A stretch of DNA of 64,000 bases, taken from positions 62,001 through 126,000 of the forward strand of contig CAJYHN010000001.1 of the NCBI GenBank assembly GCA_913774665.1, written 5' to 3'. The first letter of the stretch is position 1, and every line of letters begins with the position of its first letter. This stretch comes from an uncultured Microbacterium sp. Its GTDB lineage: Bacteria; Actinomycetota; Actinomycetes; Actinomycetales; Microbacteriaceae. This document shows, piece by piece, positions 10,254 through 19,700 of this stretch. The position numbers and the translations under genes were made by a program. The notes beneath the pieces are model-generated. The model worked only from the letters and a program-made list of their open reading frames with translations. It did not search any database and was not told the origin of the DNA.

Positions 10254-10457
10254 GTCGGCATCCTGGCATCCCCCTCCGACATCGGGATGACGGTTGTGCC
10301 GGTCCGGCGCGAGTGGCATGGATCCCGGCGCGTTTCGGCGACCCGTCGCGTTTCACGGCCATCCCCCCGCGAGAACAGATCCGAGCCGCCCTCGCAACCC
10401 CCGGGGCGATGCCGGAGGTCTGAGGTGTGCTGAGACCTCTCCCAGGAATGAGGCTTC
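10254..10457. promoter_or_regulatory. Divergent promoter region between the ligase and RecQ-type genes
   Basis: A 204-nt non-coding gap between two divergent DNA-repair genes. No LexA-type (GAAC-N4-GTTC) box, clear -10 or -35 pair, or hairpin stands out by eye. Confidence 0.4.
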
Positions 10458-12107
10458 GTGAACGCTCCCGCCACACTCGAACAGTCCGCCCGCACCGCCC
10501 GAGAGGTCTTCGGATGGGACGACCTGTTGCCGGGTCAGGCCGAGGCGATCGACGCGGTGGTGAGCGGCCGCGACACTCTCGTCGTGTTCCCGACCGGAGC
10601 GGGCAAGTCGGCGGTCTACCAGATCGCCGGATGCGAACTGGGCGGCACCACCGTGGTCATCTCGCCCCTCTTGGCCCTCCAGCGCGATCAGATCGACTCG
10701 ATCGACGCGGCCCCCGATGCCCCCGCCGCGGTCGCGCTCAACTCGCGAACCGGCGCCGCCGCCAAGAAGGCCGCGTGGGCCGCGATCGAGGGGCCCGACG
10801 CCGTCTACGCCTTCCTCGCCCCCGAGCAGCTCGCCAACAGCGAGGTGTTCGATCGTCTCGCGAAGGCCGATGTGCGCCTCGTCGTCATCGACGAAGCCCA
10901 CTGCGTCTCGGCGTGGGGTCACGACTTCCGCCCCGATTACGCGCGCATCGGCGACGCCATCGACGCACTCGGCCATCCCCCGGTGCTGGCGCTGACCGCA
11001 ACGGCATCCGCTCCCGTCCGCGACGACATCGTGTCGAGCCTCGGCATGCGCGAGCCCCACCTCGAGGTGCGCGGAATGGATCGTCCCGAGATCCACATGG
11101 CCGTCCGCCGCCACGAGCACGACGCCGACAAGCGCCGTGCTGTCGTGGCGGATGTCCGGGATGCCGGCGGCCCGGCGTTGCTGTACGTGGCGACGCGCAA
11201 GGGCACCGACTCCTACGCCGGAGAACTCCGCGAACTCGGCCTGCGAGCGGCGGCGTACCACGGAGCCATGGCGCAGAAGAAGCGCGACGAGGTGCACTCC
11301 GCGTGGAGCGCCGGAGAGCTCGACGTCGTGGTGGCGACATCGGCGTTCGGCATGGGCGTGGACAAGAGCGACGTGCGCCTGGTCGTGCACGCCGATGTCA
11401 CGGAGTCGCTCGATTCGTACGCGCAGGAGATCGGACGCGCCGCCCGCGACGGGCAGCCCGCGCGGGCGATACTTCACTACCGCGCCGAGGACTTCTCGCT
11501 GCGCTCGTTCTTCGCGGGCGGCCACACCAAACGCGCCGACATCGCGGGCGTCTGGGACGTGCTGCGGCGGGCGACTGAGCCGGTGCGCGCGAAGGACATC
11601 GCCGACGAGAGCGGACGCTCGGTGCGGGCGATCGGCCGGGTGCTGAATCAGCTCGTGGCTTGCGAGCTCGCCGTGTCAGGCCCCGACGGGGTGTCGGCGC
11701 TCGCGAAGGTCTCGGCGGGTGACGCGGTGAGCGCCGTGCGCGAGCGCGACGAGGCCGAGGAGCGCATCCGGGCCTCGCGCATCGAGATCATGCGCGGGTA
11801 CGCCGAGACGACTCACTGCCGACGGCGGGCGCTGCTCGAGTATTTCGGTGTCGAGACGCCGAGTCAGTGCGGCTCATGCGACCGGTGCGACGCCGGCGCG
11901 GTGGTGTCGGTCGAGCACGCGGACGAACACACCGAGCCGGGCGGCATCCGCATCGATTCCACCGTCGAACACGGTGAGTTCGGCACCGGTACGGTCATGG
12001 CGATCGAGGACGACCGCCTGACGGTCTTCTTCGCCGACCACGGTTACAAGGTGCTGGCCCGAGCGGCGTTCGAGAACGGCATCCTGGAGCTCGGCGAGGC
12101 GGCGTAG
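10458..12107 (+). CDS. recQ: RecQ-family ATP-dependent DNA helicase
   Basis: A 549-aa SF2 3'-5' DNA helicase. Motifs in order: VFPTGAGKSAVYQIAG (Walker A), ISPLLALQRDQI, VVIDEAHCVSAWGHDFRPDY (motif II plus the RecQ aromatic loop), LALTATASAPVRDDI, TSAFGMGVDKSDVRLVVH and SYAQEIGRAARDGQPA (motif VI). The C-terminal part has the zinc-binding cysteines CRRRALLEYFG and CGSCDRCD. No HRDC domain is visible. Instead a short beta-rich tail (HGEFGTGTVMAIEDDRLTVFF) ends the protein, reminiscent of Tudor-like tails in UvrD helicases. The start is GTG at 10458. It may act in recombination repair with the divergent ligase. Confidence 0.93.
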   Translation: MNAPATLEQSARTAREVFGWDDLLPGQAEAIDAVVSGRDTLVVFPTGAGKSAVYQIAGCELGGTTVVISPLLALQRDQIDSIDAAPDAPAAVALNSRTGAAAKKAAWAAIEGPDAVYAFLAPEQLANSEVFDRLAKADVRLVVIDEAHCVSAWGHDFRPDYARIGDAIDALGHPPVLALTATASAPVRDDIVSSLGMREPHLEVRGMDRPEIHMAVRRHEHDADKRRAVVADVRDAGGPALLYVATRKGTDSYAGELRELGLRAAAYHGAMAQKKRDEVHSAWSAGELDVVVATSAFGMGVDKSDVRLVVHADVTESLDSYAQEIGRAARDGQPARAILHYRAEDFSLRSFFAGGHTKRADIAGVWDVLRRATEPVRAKDIADESGRSVRAIGRVLNQLVACELAVSGPDGVSALAKVSAGDAVSAVRERDEAEERIRASRIEIMRGYAETTHCRRRALLEYFGVETPSQCGSCDRCDAGAVVSVEHADEHTEPGGIRIDSTVEHGEFGTGTVMAIEDDRLTVFFADHGYKVLARAAFENGILELGEAA

Positions 12108-12118
12108 GCGCGAGGCCG

Positions 12119-12526
12119 TCAGCGCCGTCGCGTCGACCACCAGGCCCACGCGACGAGCGGCACCTGGAGGAACAGCCGGAGGAAGCGCGAGCGGTCGGTG
12201 TTCAATCCGGGCGCCGAGCGCCCGGTCCGCCATTGGTGGACGTTGCCGGGGAACACCGCGACGAAGAACGCGGCGATGGCCCCGCCGATGCGCCTCCGCT
12301 CCTTCGGCAACGCGATGACGGCGACGCCGAGGATCACTTCGGCGGCCCCGGATGCCACGACGATGGCGTCCTTATCGGTGCGGAGCAGCCGCGTCGCCCA
12401 TCCGGGAACGACGATCCGGTAGCCACGGCGCCCCCACGTGACGTGGCTGACGCCGGCCCCGACGAGCAGCAGGGAGAGTGCCCCACGGGCGACGGAGCGG
12501 ACGGTGAGACCTGTGCGACGCGGCAT
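12119..12526 (-). CDS. DoxX-like membrane protein
   Basis: A 135-aa protein with four predicted membrane segments (about 13-26, 53-73, 82-100, 112-130) in DoxX order, including VASGAAEVILGVAVIALP and FVAVFPGNVHQWRTGRSAPG. The Asn-His and Trp of that loop are typical of the DoxX-like subfamily. Its biochemical role is not known; related proteins sit near thiol or redox genes. It is convergent with the recQ-type gene (11-nt gap) and on the same strand as the two flavin-dependent enzymes, 92 nt from the nearer one. Confidence 0.75.
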   Translation of the reverse strand: MPRRTGLTVRSVARGALSLLLVGAGVSHVTWGRRGYRIVVPGWATRLLRTDKDAIVVASGAAEVILGVAVIALPKERRRIGGAIAAFFVAVFPGNVHQWRTGRSAPGLNTDRSRFLRLFLQVPLVAWAWWSTRRR

Positions 12527-12618
12527 CCGGTCAGTCTGTCATCCGTTCGCGAGGGTGGGGTCTCGGCCGCCGAGACCCCCGCGCGCGCGACGCCCCGGAA
12601 CCAGGCACCCGCACACGC

Positions 12619-13395
12619 TCAGCGCGGCGACGGAGCCGTCCTCCTCGCGAACTCGACGTAGGCCTCGACGGTGTCCTCCGCCACGATCGCCCGCAGAACG
12701 ACCTCGTCGGCGGCCGCGGTGTAGGCGTCGAGAGCGTCCCCCAGCTCGGTCACGTCGCGGATCGTCGTGTCCGCGGCATCCACCCCCATCCGCTCGAAGT
12801 TCGCGGCGTAGTTGGGGAAAGAGGCGTATCGAGCGGTCTCCGCCTCGAGGCGTGCGCGCGCAGCCGGGGCGATCGCCGTGCGCACGTAGACGGCGATGTG
12901 CGCGTCCGGCGCGATCGCGTGCAGAGCCTCGGCCTGGTCGCGGGCCTCGACAGGAGGCACCCAGTTCAGCAGGACTCCCTCAGCGCGCTCGACGCCCGTT
13001 CGTCGCATCTTGGGACCCAAAGCCCCGACGAGGACGCGCGGCACCCCGGCCTCGTGCAGCACGGAGACGGCCTCGGCCACCCGGGCGAGAGCCCCCTGTT
13101 TGGCCACGCCCGAGCCGATGCCGAGCGTGAGCCGATCGAGGGGAAGAGCCAGGGATGCCACGTCGGCGGCGATCGCCTCGGCGGGCCTGCGGTCGACGGG
13201 CACGACCCCGGTGGCGAGACGGAGCCGGTCGGTCACGCGTGCGGCGGCTGAGAGCGCCGCCAGGGCATCGCCGTCGGGGGTGTCGTTGACCCACAGCGTG
13301 TCGAAGCCGGCGCTTTCGACGACCGGGGCGATGCGGGCGACGGCGTCGGGGCCCAGGGAGCCAGCGAGGCCCAGCGAAACGGTTCCGCGCGTCAT
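12619..13395 (-). CDS. LLM-class (luciferase-like, probably F420- or FMN-dependent) oxidoreductase
   Basis: A 258-aa TIM-barrel protein of the luciferase-like monooxygenase superfamily: start VSLGLAGSLGP, AGFDTLWVNDTPDGDALAAL, DRLRLATGVVPVDRRP and LDRLTLGIGSG. It is shorter than most family members (300-350 aa), and the barrel looks compact. The ATG overlaps the stop of the upstream LLM gene by 4 nt (ATGA), so the two are probably co-translated and may form a heterodimer, as luciferase-type enzymes often do. The cofactor could be F420 or FMN; the sequence by eye does not decide. Confidence 0.85.
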   Translation of the reverse strand: MTRGTVSLGLAGSLGPDAVARIAPVVESAGFDTLWVNDTPDGDALAALSAAARVTDRLRLATGVVPVDRRPAEAIAADVASLALPLDRLTLGIGSGVAKQGALARVAEAVSVLHEAGVPRVLVGALGPKMRRTGVERAEGVLLNWVPPVEARDQAEALHAIAPDAHIAVYVRTAIAPAARARLEAETARYASFPNYAANFERMGVDAADTTIRDVTELGDALDAYTAAADEVVLRAIVAEDTVEAYVEFARRTAPSPR

Positions 13396-14273
13396 GACAC
13401 GCCTCCCGCGTGGGGAACAGCCTGTGCGACCTGGCCCACGGCCGAGAAGAACGCGGCGAGATCGACGTCGTCCGTCGGCAGGAGCACGACGTCATCGACG
13501 CCCGCCGCCTGGAAGCGCGCGACCCCCTCGGCGACCTCGCCCACCGATCCCGCGAGCACGCGGTCGGTCGCGTCGTCGCGATCGGACATGACCGCCGTCG
13601 CGCGCTCTCGCGCATCGGGACCGAACGCGGTGAGCACGTACGCCACGATGTCGGCGCGGCCCTCTCGACCGGCCTCTGCTCGCCCGGCCTGGACGGCCTG
13701 CACGGCGGCGGCGATCTCGGCGACGGTGTGCCGACTGTCGAGCACCACCCCGTCGGCGACGGCGCCGGCGAGGGTCAGAGTCTTGGGACCCTCGGCGGCG
13801 GCATAGACGAGGGGAGCCTGGGCGGGCGGCCAGTCGAGAGCGACGTCGCGGAGTTTCACGTAGCGCCCCTCGGCCGTGACGGTCTCGCCCGCGAGCAGGG
13901 AACGCAGCGCGGGCAGGTGCTCGCGCATGAGCGTCAACGGAGACGCGGCTTTCGCTCCGACCTGTCGCATCCAATCCTGCACCCCGTGCCCGAACCCCGG
14001 GAGAAGGCGACCAGGGAACATGCGCTCGATCGTCGCGACCTCCATGGCCGAGGCGGCCACGTTGCGCAGGGGTAGGGGGGCGATGCCGATCCCGATGCGC
14101 AGATGATCCGTCACGGCGAGCGCCGCGGCGGCCGCGGCCCAGGCCGAGGAGCGGAAGCAGTCCTCCCAGAGCCAGAGTTCTTCGACACCGGCGTCTTCGG
14201 CGGCGCGCGCGGCATCGCGCAGCTGCTCGGGCGGATGCGGGTAGGGGCTGAAGATCGTGCCGATACGACTCAT
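13392..14273 (-). CDS. LLM-class flavin/F420-dependent oxidoreductase
   Basis: A 293-aa luciferase-like TIM barrel: FSPYPHPPEQLRDAARAAED, GVEELWLWEDCFRSSAW, DHLRIGIGIAPLPLRNVAAS, ATIERMFPGRLLPGFGHGVQ and SPLTLMREHLPALRSLLAGE, all usual landmarks, with a normal length. The ATG at 14273 begins MSRIGTIFSP; upstream in-frame residues are low-complexity. It is first of a two-gene unit with the shorter LLM gene and lies 202 nt downstream of the ClpC-type gene, beyond a strong terminator. The substrate is unknown. Confidence 0.88.
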   Translation of the reverse strand: MSRIGTIFSPYPHPPEQLRDAARAAEDAGVEELWLWEDCFRSSAWAAAAAALAVTDHLRIGIGIAPLPLRNVAASAMEVATIERMFPGRLLPGFGHGVQDWMRQVGAKAASPLTLMREHLPALRSLLAGETVTAEGRYVKLRDVALDWPPAQAPLVYAAAEGPKTLTLAGAVADGVVLDSRHTVAEIAAAVQAVQAGRAEAGREGRADIVAYVLTAFGPDARERATAVMSDRDDATDRVLAGSVGEVAEGVARFQAAGVDDVVLLPTDDVDLAAFFSAVGQVAQAVPHAGGVS

Positions 14274-14358
14274 GGCTCTACTCTGCCGCCAACCCCGGAC
14301 ATCGGGGCCCGGCCCTGCCGTGCGTCCGCTCATCCTCGCGCGTGCTCGCAACGACGAC

Positions 14359-14388
14359 GAAGCCCCCGACCACGAGGTCGGGGGCTTC
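14359..14388 (-). terminator. Terminator after the ClpC-type gene
   Basis: A perfect 13-bp stem, GAAGCCCCCGACC pairing with GGTCGGGGGCTTC, with loop ACGA. It lies 88 nt past the stop of the ClpC-type gene, separating it from the oxidoreductase pair. No long U-run, as is common in actinobacteria. The rest of the 202-nt gap holds nothing recognisable. Confidence 0.75.
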
Positions 14389-14475
14389 GAAACGGCTCAG
14401 TCGGTCGAGCCCGAGCAGGTGACGATGGCGAACTGGCCCGTCGAGGTCTAGCCCCGGGGCGTTCAACACGTCGCT

Positions 14476-16992
14476 CTACGCGGCGAGCGCCTGCGCGGAG
14501 GCGCCGATCGCGAAGCCCGCGTCGGTGGCATCCACCGTCACCGCTCCCCCATCGCTCAACTCCCCCGAGACGAACAGGTCCGCGATGCGGTCGTCGACCT
14601 CGCGCTGGATGACGCGGCGCAACGGCCGTGCACCGTACTCCGGCTCGTAGCCGACCTCGGCGAGACGATCGATCGCGGCATCCGTCACCTCCAGCCGGAC
14701 CTCGCGAGAGGCCAGCCGGCGCGAGGTCGCGCCCAGCAGCAGCCGCACGATCTGGCGCAGCTGTGCCTTTTCGAGCTTGCGGAACAGCACGATGTCGTCG
14801 ATGCGGTTGAGGAACTCGGGCCGCATCGCCTCGCGGAGCTTGCCCATCACGCGGTCGCGCAGGTCGTCGTCGGCGAACTCGCGCCCCGTGGTGGTGAAGC
14901 CGATGGCCCCCGATCGGGATGCCAAGAACTCGGCGCCCAGGTTGGAGGTCATCACGATCACCGTGTTGCGGAAGTCGACCGTACGCCCTTGACCGTCGGT
15001 CAGGCGACCGTCGTCGAGCACCTGCAGCAGCAGGGTGAACACGTCGGGGTGCGCCTTCTCGATCTCGTCGAACAGGACGACGGCGTAGGGGTTGCGGCGC
15101 ACACGCTCGGTGAGCTGCCCCGCCTCGTCGTAGCCGACGTATCCGGGAGGGGCGCCGATCAGCCGCGACACGGTGTGCCGCTCGCCGAACTCGCTCATGT
15201 CGAAGCGGATCACGGCCCCGTCGTCGTCGAAGAGCGAGCCGGCCAGGGCCTTGGCGAGCTCGGTCTTGCCGACGCCGGTCGGGCCGAGGAACAGGAACGA
15301 TCCGACCGGACGGTTCTCGTCGCCCATGCCCGTGCGGTTGCGGCGCACGGCCTTGGCGACGGCGGCGACCGCGTCGTCCTGACCGATCACGCGGGCGTGC
15401 AGCTCGGTCTCGAGCTCTGCGAGGCGTCCGCGCTCGGTGGCGGTGAGACGGGCGACGGGGATGCCGGTGGCCCGGCTGATCACCGCGGCGATCTCGGGTT
15501 CATCCACCACTGCGGCACCGCGCGGGGCGGTCGTGGCGTCATCGAGCCGGCTCTGCACCGCGGCGATCTCGTCGCGCAGGCGCGAGGCCTCCTCGTAGTG
15601 CTCGGCCGAGACGGCGGCGTTCTTGTCGGCCTCGAGGGTCGCGAGACGCTCGAGCAGCGACGAGGTGTCGACCGTCACACCGAGGCGCAGACGCAGTCGC
15701 GCCCCGGCCTGGTCGATCAGGTCGATGGCCTTGTCGGGCAGCACACGGTCGGGCAGGTACCGGTCGCTGAGCTCGACCGCGGCACGCAGGGCGTCGTCGG
15801 TGTAGGTGACGGCGTGATGCTCCTCGTACGCCGAGCGCAGCCCGCGGAGGATCTCCACGGCATCCGGGATCGAGGGCTCGCCGACGCGCACGGGCTGCAG
15901 GCGCCGCTCGAGGGCGGGGTCCTTCTCGATCGTGCGGTATTCGCGGAGGGTGGTCGCACCGATCAGGTGCACGTCGCCGCGGGCGAGGCGGGGCTTGAGG
16001 ATGTTGCCGGCGTCCATCGAGCCGTCTCCACTGCCACCGGCGCCGACGAGCGTGTGCACCTCGTCGATGAAGACGACGAGCTTGTCGGATGCCGCGATCT
16101 CGTCCATCGTCTGGGTGAGACGCTCCTCGAAGTCGCCGCGGTAGCGGGCGCCCGCGAGCATCGCGGCGAGATCGAGCGAGACGACGCGGGTCTCGCGCAG
16201 CTGCTCGGGAACCTCGTTCGCGACGATCGCCCGGGCGAGACCCTCGACGACCGCGGTCTTGCCGACGCCGGCCTCGCCGATCAGCACGGGGTTGTTCTTG
16301 GTGCGACGGCTGAGGATCTCGATGGTCTGCTCGATCTCGTCGGTGCGACCGATGACCGGGTCGAGTTCACCGGCCGCCGCGCGGGCCGTGAGGTCGGTGC
16401 CGAAACGGTCGAGGTTCGGAGTGACGGATGCCGACTCCCCGGCCGTGTCGTCGGGCTCGCCGCCCATCACGGTGTCGCGGACCCCCTGGGTGAGGGCCTC
16501 GGCGGTAACGCCGGCCTGCGCGAGGATCTGCCCTGCGGGCGCGTCCTGCGCGAGCACGAGCGCGAAGAAGAGGTGGTCGGGGTCGACGTAGGTCGAGCCC
16601 GCGGCGCGCGCGACCTGGAAGGCGTGGAAGAGCGCGCGCTGCACGGAGCCGGCGACGACGGCGCCGTCGACGTTCGCGGGGGTCGCAGCCGCGGGGAGCC
16701 GACTCTCGGCCGCGCGGGCGATGGCGGCGGGGTCGGCGCCGAGTCGGGCGACCGCCTCTTTCGCGGGCGATTGACCGACCAGGACGTGGAGGACGTGCAG
16801 GGCGTCGAGCTCGCGCTGACCACGGCCGAGCGCGAAGCGGCCGGCCTCCTGCAGGGCATCCTGGGTGCGGGCGCTGAGGAACCGGCTGAGGTCGATGGAG
16901 CGCTCGGCGCGCGCCTGCTCGCCCGCGAGGTAGCGCGCGAGGAACTCGTCGAACGACTGGGCGCCGTCACCGGGGGTGAAGTCTTCGGGCAA
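14476..16992 (-). CDS. ClpC-type AAA+ unfoldase (Clp protease ATP-binding subunit)
   Basis: An 838-aa double-AAA+ unfoldase. A Clp N-domain (about residues 30-170) precedes ATPase 1 (Walker [11 protein letters not shown] near 239, Walker [10 protein letters not shown]), a short UVR-like linker ([20 protein letters not shown]) rather than the long coiled coil of ClpB, and ATPase 2 ([31 protein letters not shown]). The tripeptide loop that docks ClpP is present as GAIGF, aligned with the VGF loop of ClpC, so it probably feeds ClpP rather than acting as a ClpB disaggregase. The start is TTG at 16992 with AGGAGA five bases upstream. A HAIR operator lies just before it, suggesting HspR-controlled heat induction. 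Actinobacteria normally also carry a housekeeping ClpC, so this may be a stress paralogue. Confidence 0.9.
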   Translation of the reverse strand: MPEDFTPGDGAQSFDEFLARYLAGEQARAERSIDLSRFLSARTQDALQEAGRFALGRGQRELDALHVLHVLVGQSPAKEAVARLGADPAAIARAAESRLPAAATPANVDGAVVAGSVQRALFHAFQVARAAGSTYVDPDHLFFALVLAQDAPAGQILAQAGVTAEALTQGVRDTVMGGEPDDTAGESASVTPNLDRFGTDLTARAAAGELDPVIGRTDEIEQTIEILSRRTKNNPVLIGEAGVGKTAVVEGLARAIVANEVPEQLRETRVVSLDLAAMLAGARYRGDFEERLTQTMDEIAASDKLVVFIDEVHTLVGAGGSGDGSMDAGNILKPRLARGDVHLIGATTLREYRTIEKDPALERRLQPVRVGEPSIPDAVEILRGLRSAYEEHHAVTYTDDALRAAVELSDRYLPDRVLPDKAIDLIDQAGARLRLRLGVTVDTSSLLERLATLEADKNAAVSAEHYEEASRLRDEIAAVQSRLDDATTAPRGAAVVDEPEIAAVISRATGIPVARLTATERGRLAELETELHARVIGQDDAVAAVAKAVRRNRTGMGDENRPVGSFLFLGPTGVGKTELAKALAGSLFDDDGAVIRFDMSEFGERHTVSRLIGAPPGYVGYDEAGQLTERVRRNPYAVVLFDEIEKAHPDVFTLLLQVLDDGRLTDGQGRTVDFRNTVIVMTSNLGAEFLASRSGAIGFTTTGREFADDDLRDRVMGKLREAMRPEFLNRIDDIVLFRKLEKAQLRQIVRLLLGATSRRLASREVRLEVTDAAIDRLAEVGYEPEYGARPLRRVIQREVDDRIADLFVSGELSDGGAVTVDATDAGFAIGASAQALAA

Positions 16993-17009
16993 TTCCGTCT
17001 CCTGTGATA

Positions 17010-17043
17010 CGTGAGTGAAGTCGACTCAATTTTCGTAATTGAG
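17010..17043 (-). promoter_or_regulatory. HAIR (HspR) operator plus overlapping inverted repeat
   Basis: On the plus strand CGTGAGT, seven bases, then ACTCAAT (17010-17030) match the HspR-associated inverted repeat CTTGAGT-N7-ACTCAAG at 12 of 14 positions. A second perfect repeat CTCAATT-N5-AATTGAG (17025-17043) overlaps it. The site is 18 nt upstream of the ClpC-type start codon. Confidence 0.75.
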
Positions 17044-17098
17044 CGACGTCGTATCAACTTCAACGGGTGGACCCCGAGGATATTCCCGGCGAGCGGCC

Positions 17099-17937
17099 TC
17101 ACGCTCGAAGTCGCGGATCCGCCTCGTTCCACAGCTCGACGGTCTGCAGCAGCCAGAACACCGCGAACAGCGCGAGCGCCACCGTCTCGCCCAGGAGCAC
17201 CCACGGCACCGGACGTGTGATCTCCCCGCCCGCGACCGCCGACAGCAGCGCCGCAGCGAGCCCCAGCAGGGCGATCAGGATGCCGATCGCCACCCCCGCG
17301 TATGCGGGTCGGAACCGTTCCGGAGAGCGCTGCGGGCGCCACGCCGCGATCGCCGCCACCGCCGCGACGAGGAGGAAGAAGCCGACCGCGGCGACATTGT
17401 GCGCGACGAGCAGAAAGGCGCCAGGGGCCGAAACCGCCCACACCCCGAGCCCGACGACCACGACCACCACCGCGACAGCGGTCGAGGCCACCCCCCGCGA
17501 GAAGGTCCCCTGCACGATCGACAGCACCACTCCCGAGGCCACCCCCACGAGGACCACGGATGCCACGCTCGCACCGCCGTTGAGCACGACGGGGAGCACC
17601 AACGGCGGTACGCACCGCACGGAACCCGCGCAGCCCGCCCCTCCACGGTCGTCGGAACCACGGCGATCGCGAGCGCGAGCACCGCGGCGACGTCGAGGAG
17701 CCCCTGCTCGATGCTCCGACCCGAAAGAGCGACGAACGCCGCCGCGACCACGAAGAGACCCGCCGTGAACATCGGTCCCGCCGGCGTGTAGAAGGCCGCG
17801 CTCAGCGACGGCGGCGGGCCGCCGACGATCGCCTCCACCGTCACCGCCACGGCGATGAGCAGCGTCGCGGCGAGGATGGTGAGACGCACGTAACGGTAGG
17901 TGCGCTGCGTCGAGGTCGTGCGGATGCGCATGGCCAC
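17099..17937 (-). pseudogene. Frameshifted multi-pass membrane protein
   Basis: Two overlapping frames together read as one hydrophobic protein of about 279 aa. The first frame starts at ATG 17937 (LTILAATLLIAVAVTVEAIV, then PMFTAGLFVVAAAFVALSG and VLALAIAVVPTTVEG) and then degenerates. From about 17640 the next frame continues with sensible membrane segments (LVLPVVLNGG, ASVASVVLVGVASGVVLSIV, AVVVVVVGLGVWAVSAPGAF, FFLLVAAVAAIAAW, VLLGETVALALFAVFWLLQ) to a stop at 17099. The span is 839 nt, one short of a multiple of three. Adding one base to the C-run at 17638-17641 joins the frames. It is either a recent single-base deletion or a homopolymer sequencing error. No family is recognised. Confidence 0.7.
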
Positions 17938-17961
17938 AGCCTGACAGCAGCCCCCGACTTT

Positions 17962-18762
17962 TCAGCCGACCGCCGCGTACTGCGTGGCCGCCGCCGCGAC
18001 GCGATTGTTGTAGTCGACGGACGGGTTGTAGGCGTGGACGGCGGCGATCCAGTTGTCGGGCACGGTGAGGTCGCCACCGACCTCGCAGAGGTGCTCCGCC
18101 GCGGCGAGCGCCGCGTCGTCGATCTGATGGACGTCGACGACGCCGTCGCGGTTGCCGTCGCGTCCGACCTGCGCCCACGTCGAGGGGATGAACTGCATCG
18201 GCCCCACCGCGCGGTCCCACGTCGTGTCACCGTCCACGGCTCCCCCGTCGGTGTCGCGCACGACCTCGGTGCCGCGCCCGTCGAGCGCGATGCCGACGAT
18301 GGCGGGCGACACGGTTCCGTCGCGACGCAGCGTGGCGCCGTTCATCGTGCCGTGCTCGGTCTCGATCAGCCCGATGCCCGCGAGGGTGTTCCAGCCCAGA
18401 CCGCAGCCCGGATCCGAGCGCGAGACGGCGAGGGCCGCTCCGGCATAGGCGGCGAGCGCGCGGGAGGGGATGCCCGTGGATGCCGAGACCCGGTCGATCC
18501 ACGAGGAGTCCGGAAGTTCGGCGATCGGCACCTCGCGCGGGTCGGTGCCGCCCGCCGCCGCCACCGGGAAGGGCGTCTCGACCGGTGCCGGGGTGGCGGT
18601 CGCCGATGTCGGCGACGGGGTCGTCCGCGCCGCGACGAGGGTGGGCACGGCGAGTCCGCCGACGAGGGCACCGGTGCCGAGAACAGCGAGAATCACTGTC
18701 ACGACCGGCCACGCGCGCGAGGTCCGGGGCGACGGCGGCAGAAGGGGCGTGGGATCGGTCAT
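17962..18762 (-). CDS. Secreted or membrane-anchored lytic transglycosylase (SLT-like)
   Basis: A 266-aa peptidoglycan-cleaving enzyme. A membrane anchor or signal (VVTVILAVLGTGALVGGLAV, about 20-39) is followed by a Thr/Pro-rich spacer and a lysozyme-like domain. The catalytic glutamate is in AGIGLIETEHGTMNG, followed by AVGPMQFIPSTWAQVGRDGN and DAALAAAEHLC, the usual MltB/SLT actinobacterial pattern. The region RDGNRDGVVDVHQIDD resembles an EF-hand-like loop. The ATG at 18762 overlaps the metal permease stop by 4 nt, so this enzyme is the last, translationally coupled gene of the metal-acquisition operon. It may open the wall locally for the large surface proteins. Confidence 0.85.
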   Translation of the reverse strand: MTDPTPLLPPSPRTSRAWPVVTVILAVLGTGALVGGLAVPTLVAARTTPSPTSATATPAPVETPFPVAAAGGTDPREVPIAELPDSSWIDRVSASTGIPSRALAAYAGAALAVSRSDPGCGLGWNTLAGIGLIETEHGTMNGATLRRDGTVSPAIVGIALDGRGTEVVRDTDGGAVDGDTTWDRAVGPMQFIPSTWAQVGRDGNRDGVVDVHQIDDAALAAAEHLCEVGGDLTVPDNWIAAVHAYNPSVDYNNRVAAAATQYAAVG

Positions 18763-19700
18763 GCGTGCGTCTCCTGATCGAGCGGGCTGCGGAGGGGAGG
18801 ATGTCCGGTCGCTGAGTGCGACGACGACGGCCCGCGCGGGGTCGTGCGACGCCCGCGAGAGCGACGCCCCAAGACTCCCTGTCGCGGTGAGAACGTCCAC
18901 GCGGCGAGGAAGACGGCCGTCAGCACGAGCACGATCGTCCCGCCCGTGGGGAGGGCCCAGGACCACGAGACGTAGAGCCCGACGGTGGCGGATACGGCGC
19001 CGATCACCGGGGCGAGGATCATCATGACCCCGAGCCGGTCGGTGAGAAGTCGCGCGATAGCGGCGGGGGTGACCAGCAGCGCGAGCACGAGGATGTTGCC
19101 GATCGTCTGCACGCTGATGACGACAGCGAGGGTCACGAGCACGTACAGGGCGAGGTCCAGCCAGAACACGCGCAGTCCGAGGGCCCTCGCGGACTCGCGA
19201 TCCAGGCTGACCGTCACGAACTCCTTGTTCAGCGCGAGAACCGCACCGAGCACGATCAGAGACATCACGGCGATGACGGGGAGATCCTCGTCGGGGATGC
19301 CGGTGATCGATCCGAAGAGGAATTGCTGCAGCGAGCCCGCGTACCCCGGCGCCTGGGAGATCACCACGATGCCGAGCGCGAACGCGGCGACGAAGAAGAT
19401 CCCGATGATCGAGTCCTCCTTCACGCGCCGGTTCTGCGCGAAGACGGCGACGAGCACCGCTGTCAGGACGCCCGCGATCGTTCCGCCCAGCACGAGGTTG
19501 CCCGACACGACGAACGCGACGGCGAGACCCGGGAAGACGGCGTGGGCCACGGCATCCCCGATGAAGGCCATTCCGCGCAGCACGACGTACGTCCCGACGA
19601 CGCCGCAGACGACCGACGACATCACCGCGACCGCGAGCGCCTTCGGAAGGAACGCCAGATCCGGATTGAGCAGGTCGACGACGAAGTCCGCGGGGCTCAT
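18759..19700 (-). CDS. Anchored-repeat-type metal ABC transporter, permease
   Basis: A 313-aa ZnuB/MntB-like membrane permease with about eight hydrophobic segments: ALAVAVMSSVVCGVVGTYVV, GDAVAHAVFPGLAVAFVV, IIGIFFVAAFALGIVVI, VLALLVTPAAIARLLTD and VLTAVFLAAWTF among them. The family landmark for interaction with the ATPase is present (IGDAVAHAVFPGLA). The C-terminus carries an extra basic, Ser/Pro-rich tail of about 35 residues. The ATG at 19700 overlaps the ATPase gene by 4 nt, and its own stop overlaps the transglycosylase start. Metals moved by this family are Zn2+ or Mn2+; the neighbouring Zur-like site favours zinc. This matches the 'anch_rpt_perm' type in actinobacteria. Confidence 0.92.
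   Translation of the reverse strand: MSPADFVVDLLNPDLAFLPKALAVAVMSSVVCGVVGTYVVLRGMAFIGDAVAHAVFPGLAVAFVVSGNLVLGGTIAGVLTAVLVAVFAQNRRVKEDSIIGIFFVAAFALGIVVISQAPGYAGSLQQFLFGSITGIPDEDLPVIAVMSLIVLGAVLALNKEFVTVSLDRESARALGLRVFWLDLALYVLVTLAVVISVQTIGNILVLALLVTPAAIARLLTDRLGVMMILAPVIGAVSATVGLYVSWSWALPTGGTIVLVLTAVFLAAWTFSPRQGVLGRRSRGRRTTPRGPSSSHSATGHPPLRSPLDQETHA

Noticed and set aside
14389-14451. Short plus-strand frame ending MANWPVEV after the ClpC terminator
   Set aside because: No ribosome site, overlaps terminator context and has no conserved character.
14989-17007. A 672-codon open frame on the plus strand
   Set aside because: Exactly antisense to the ClpC-type gene, with low-complexity composition and no motifs.
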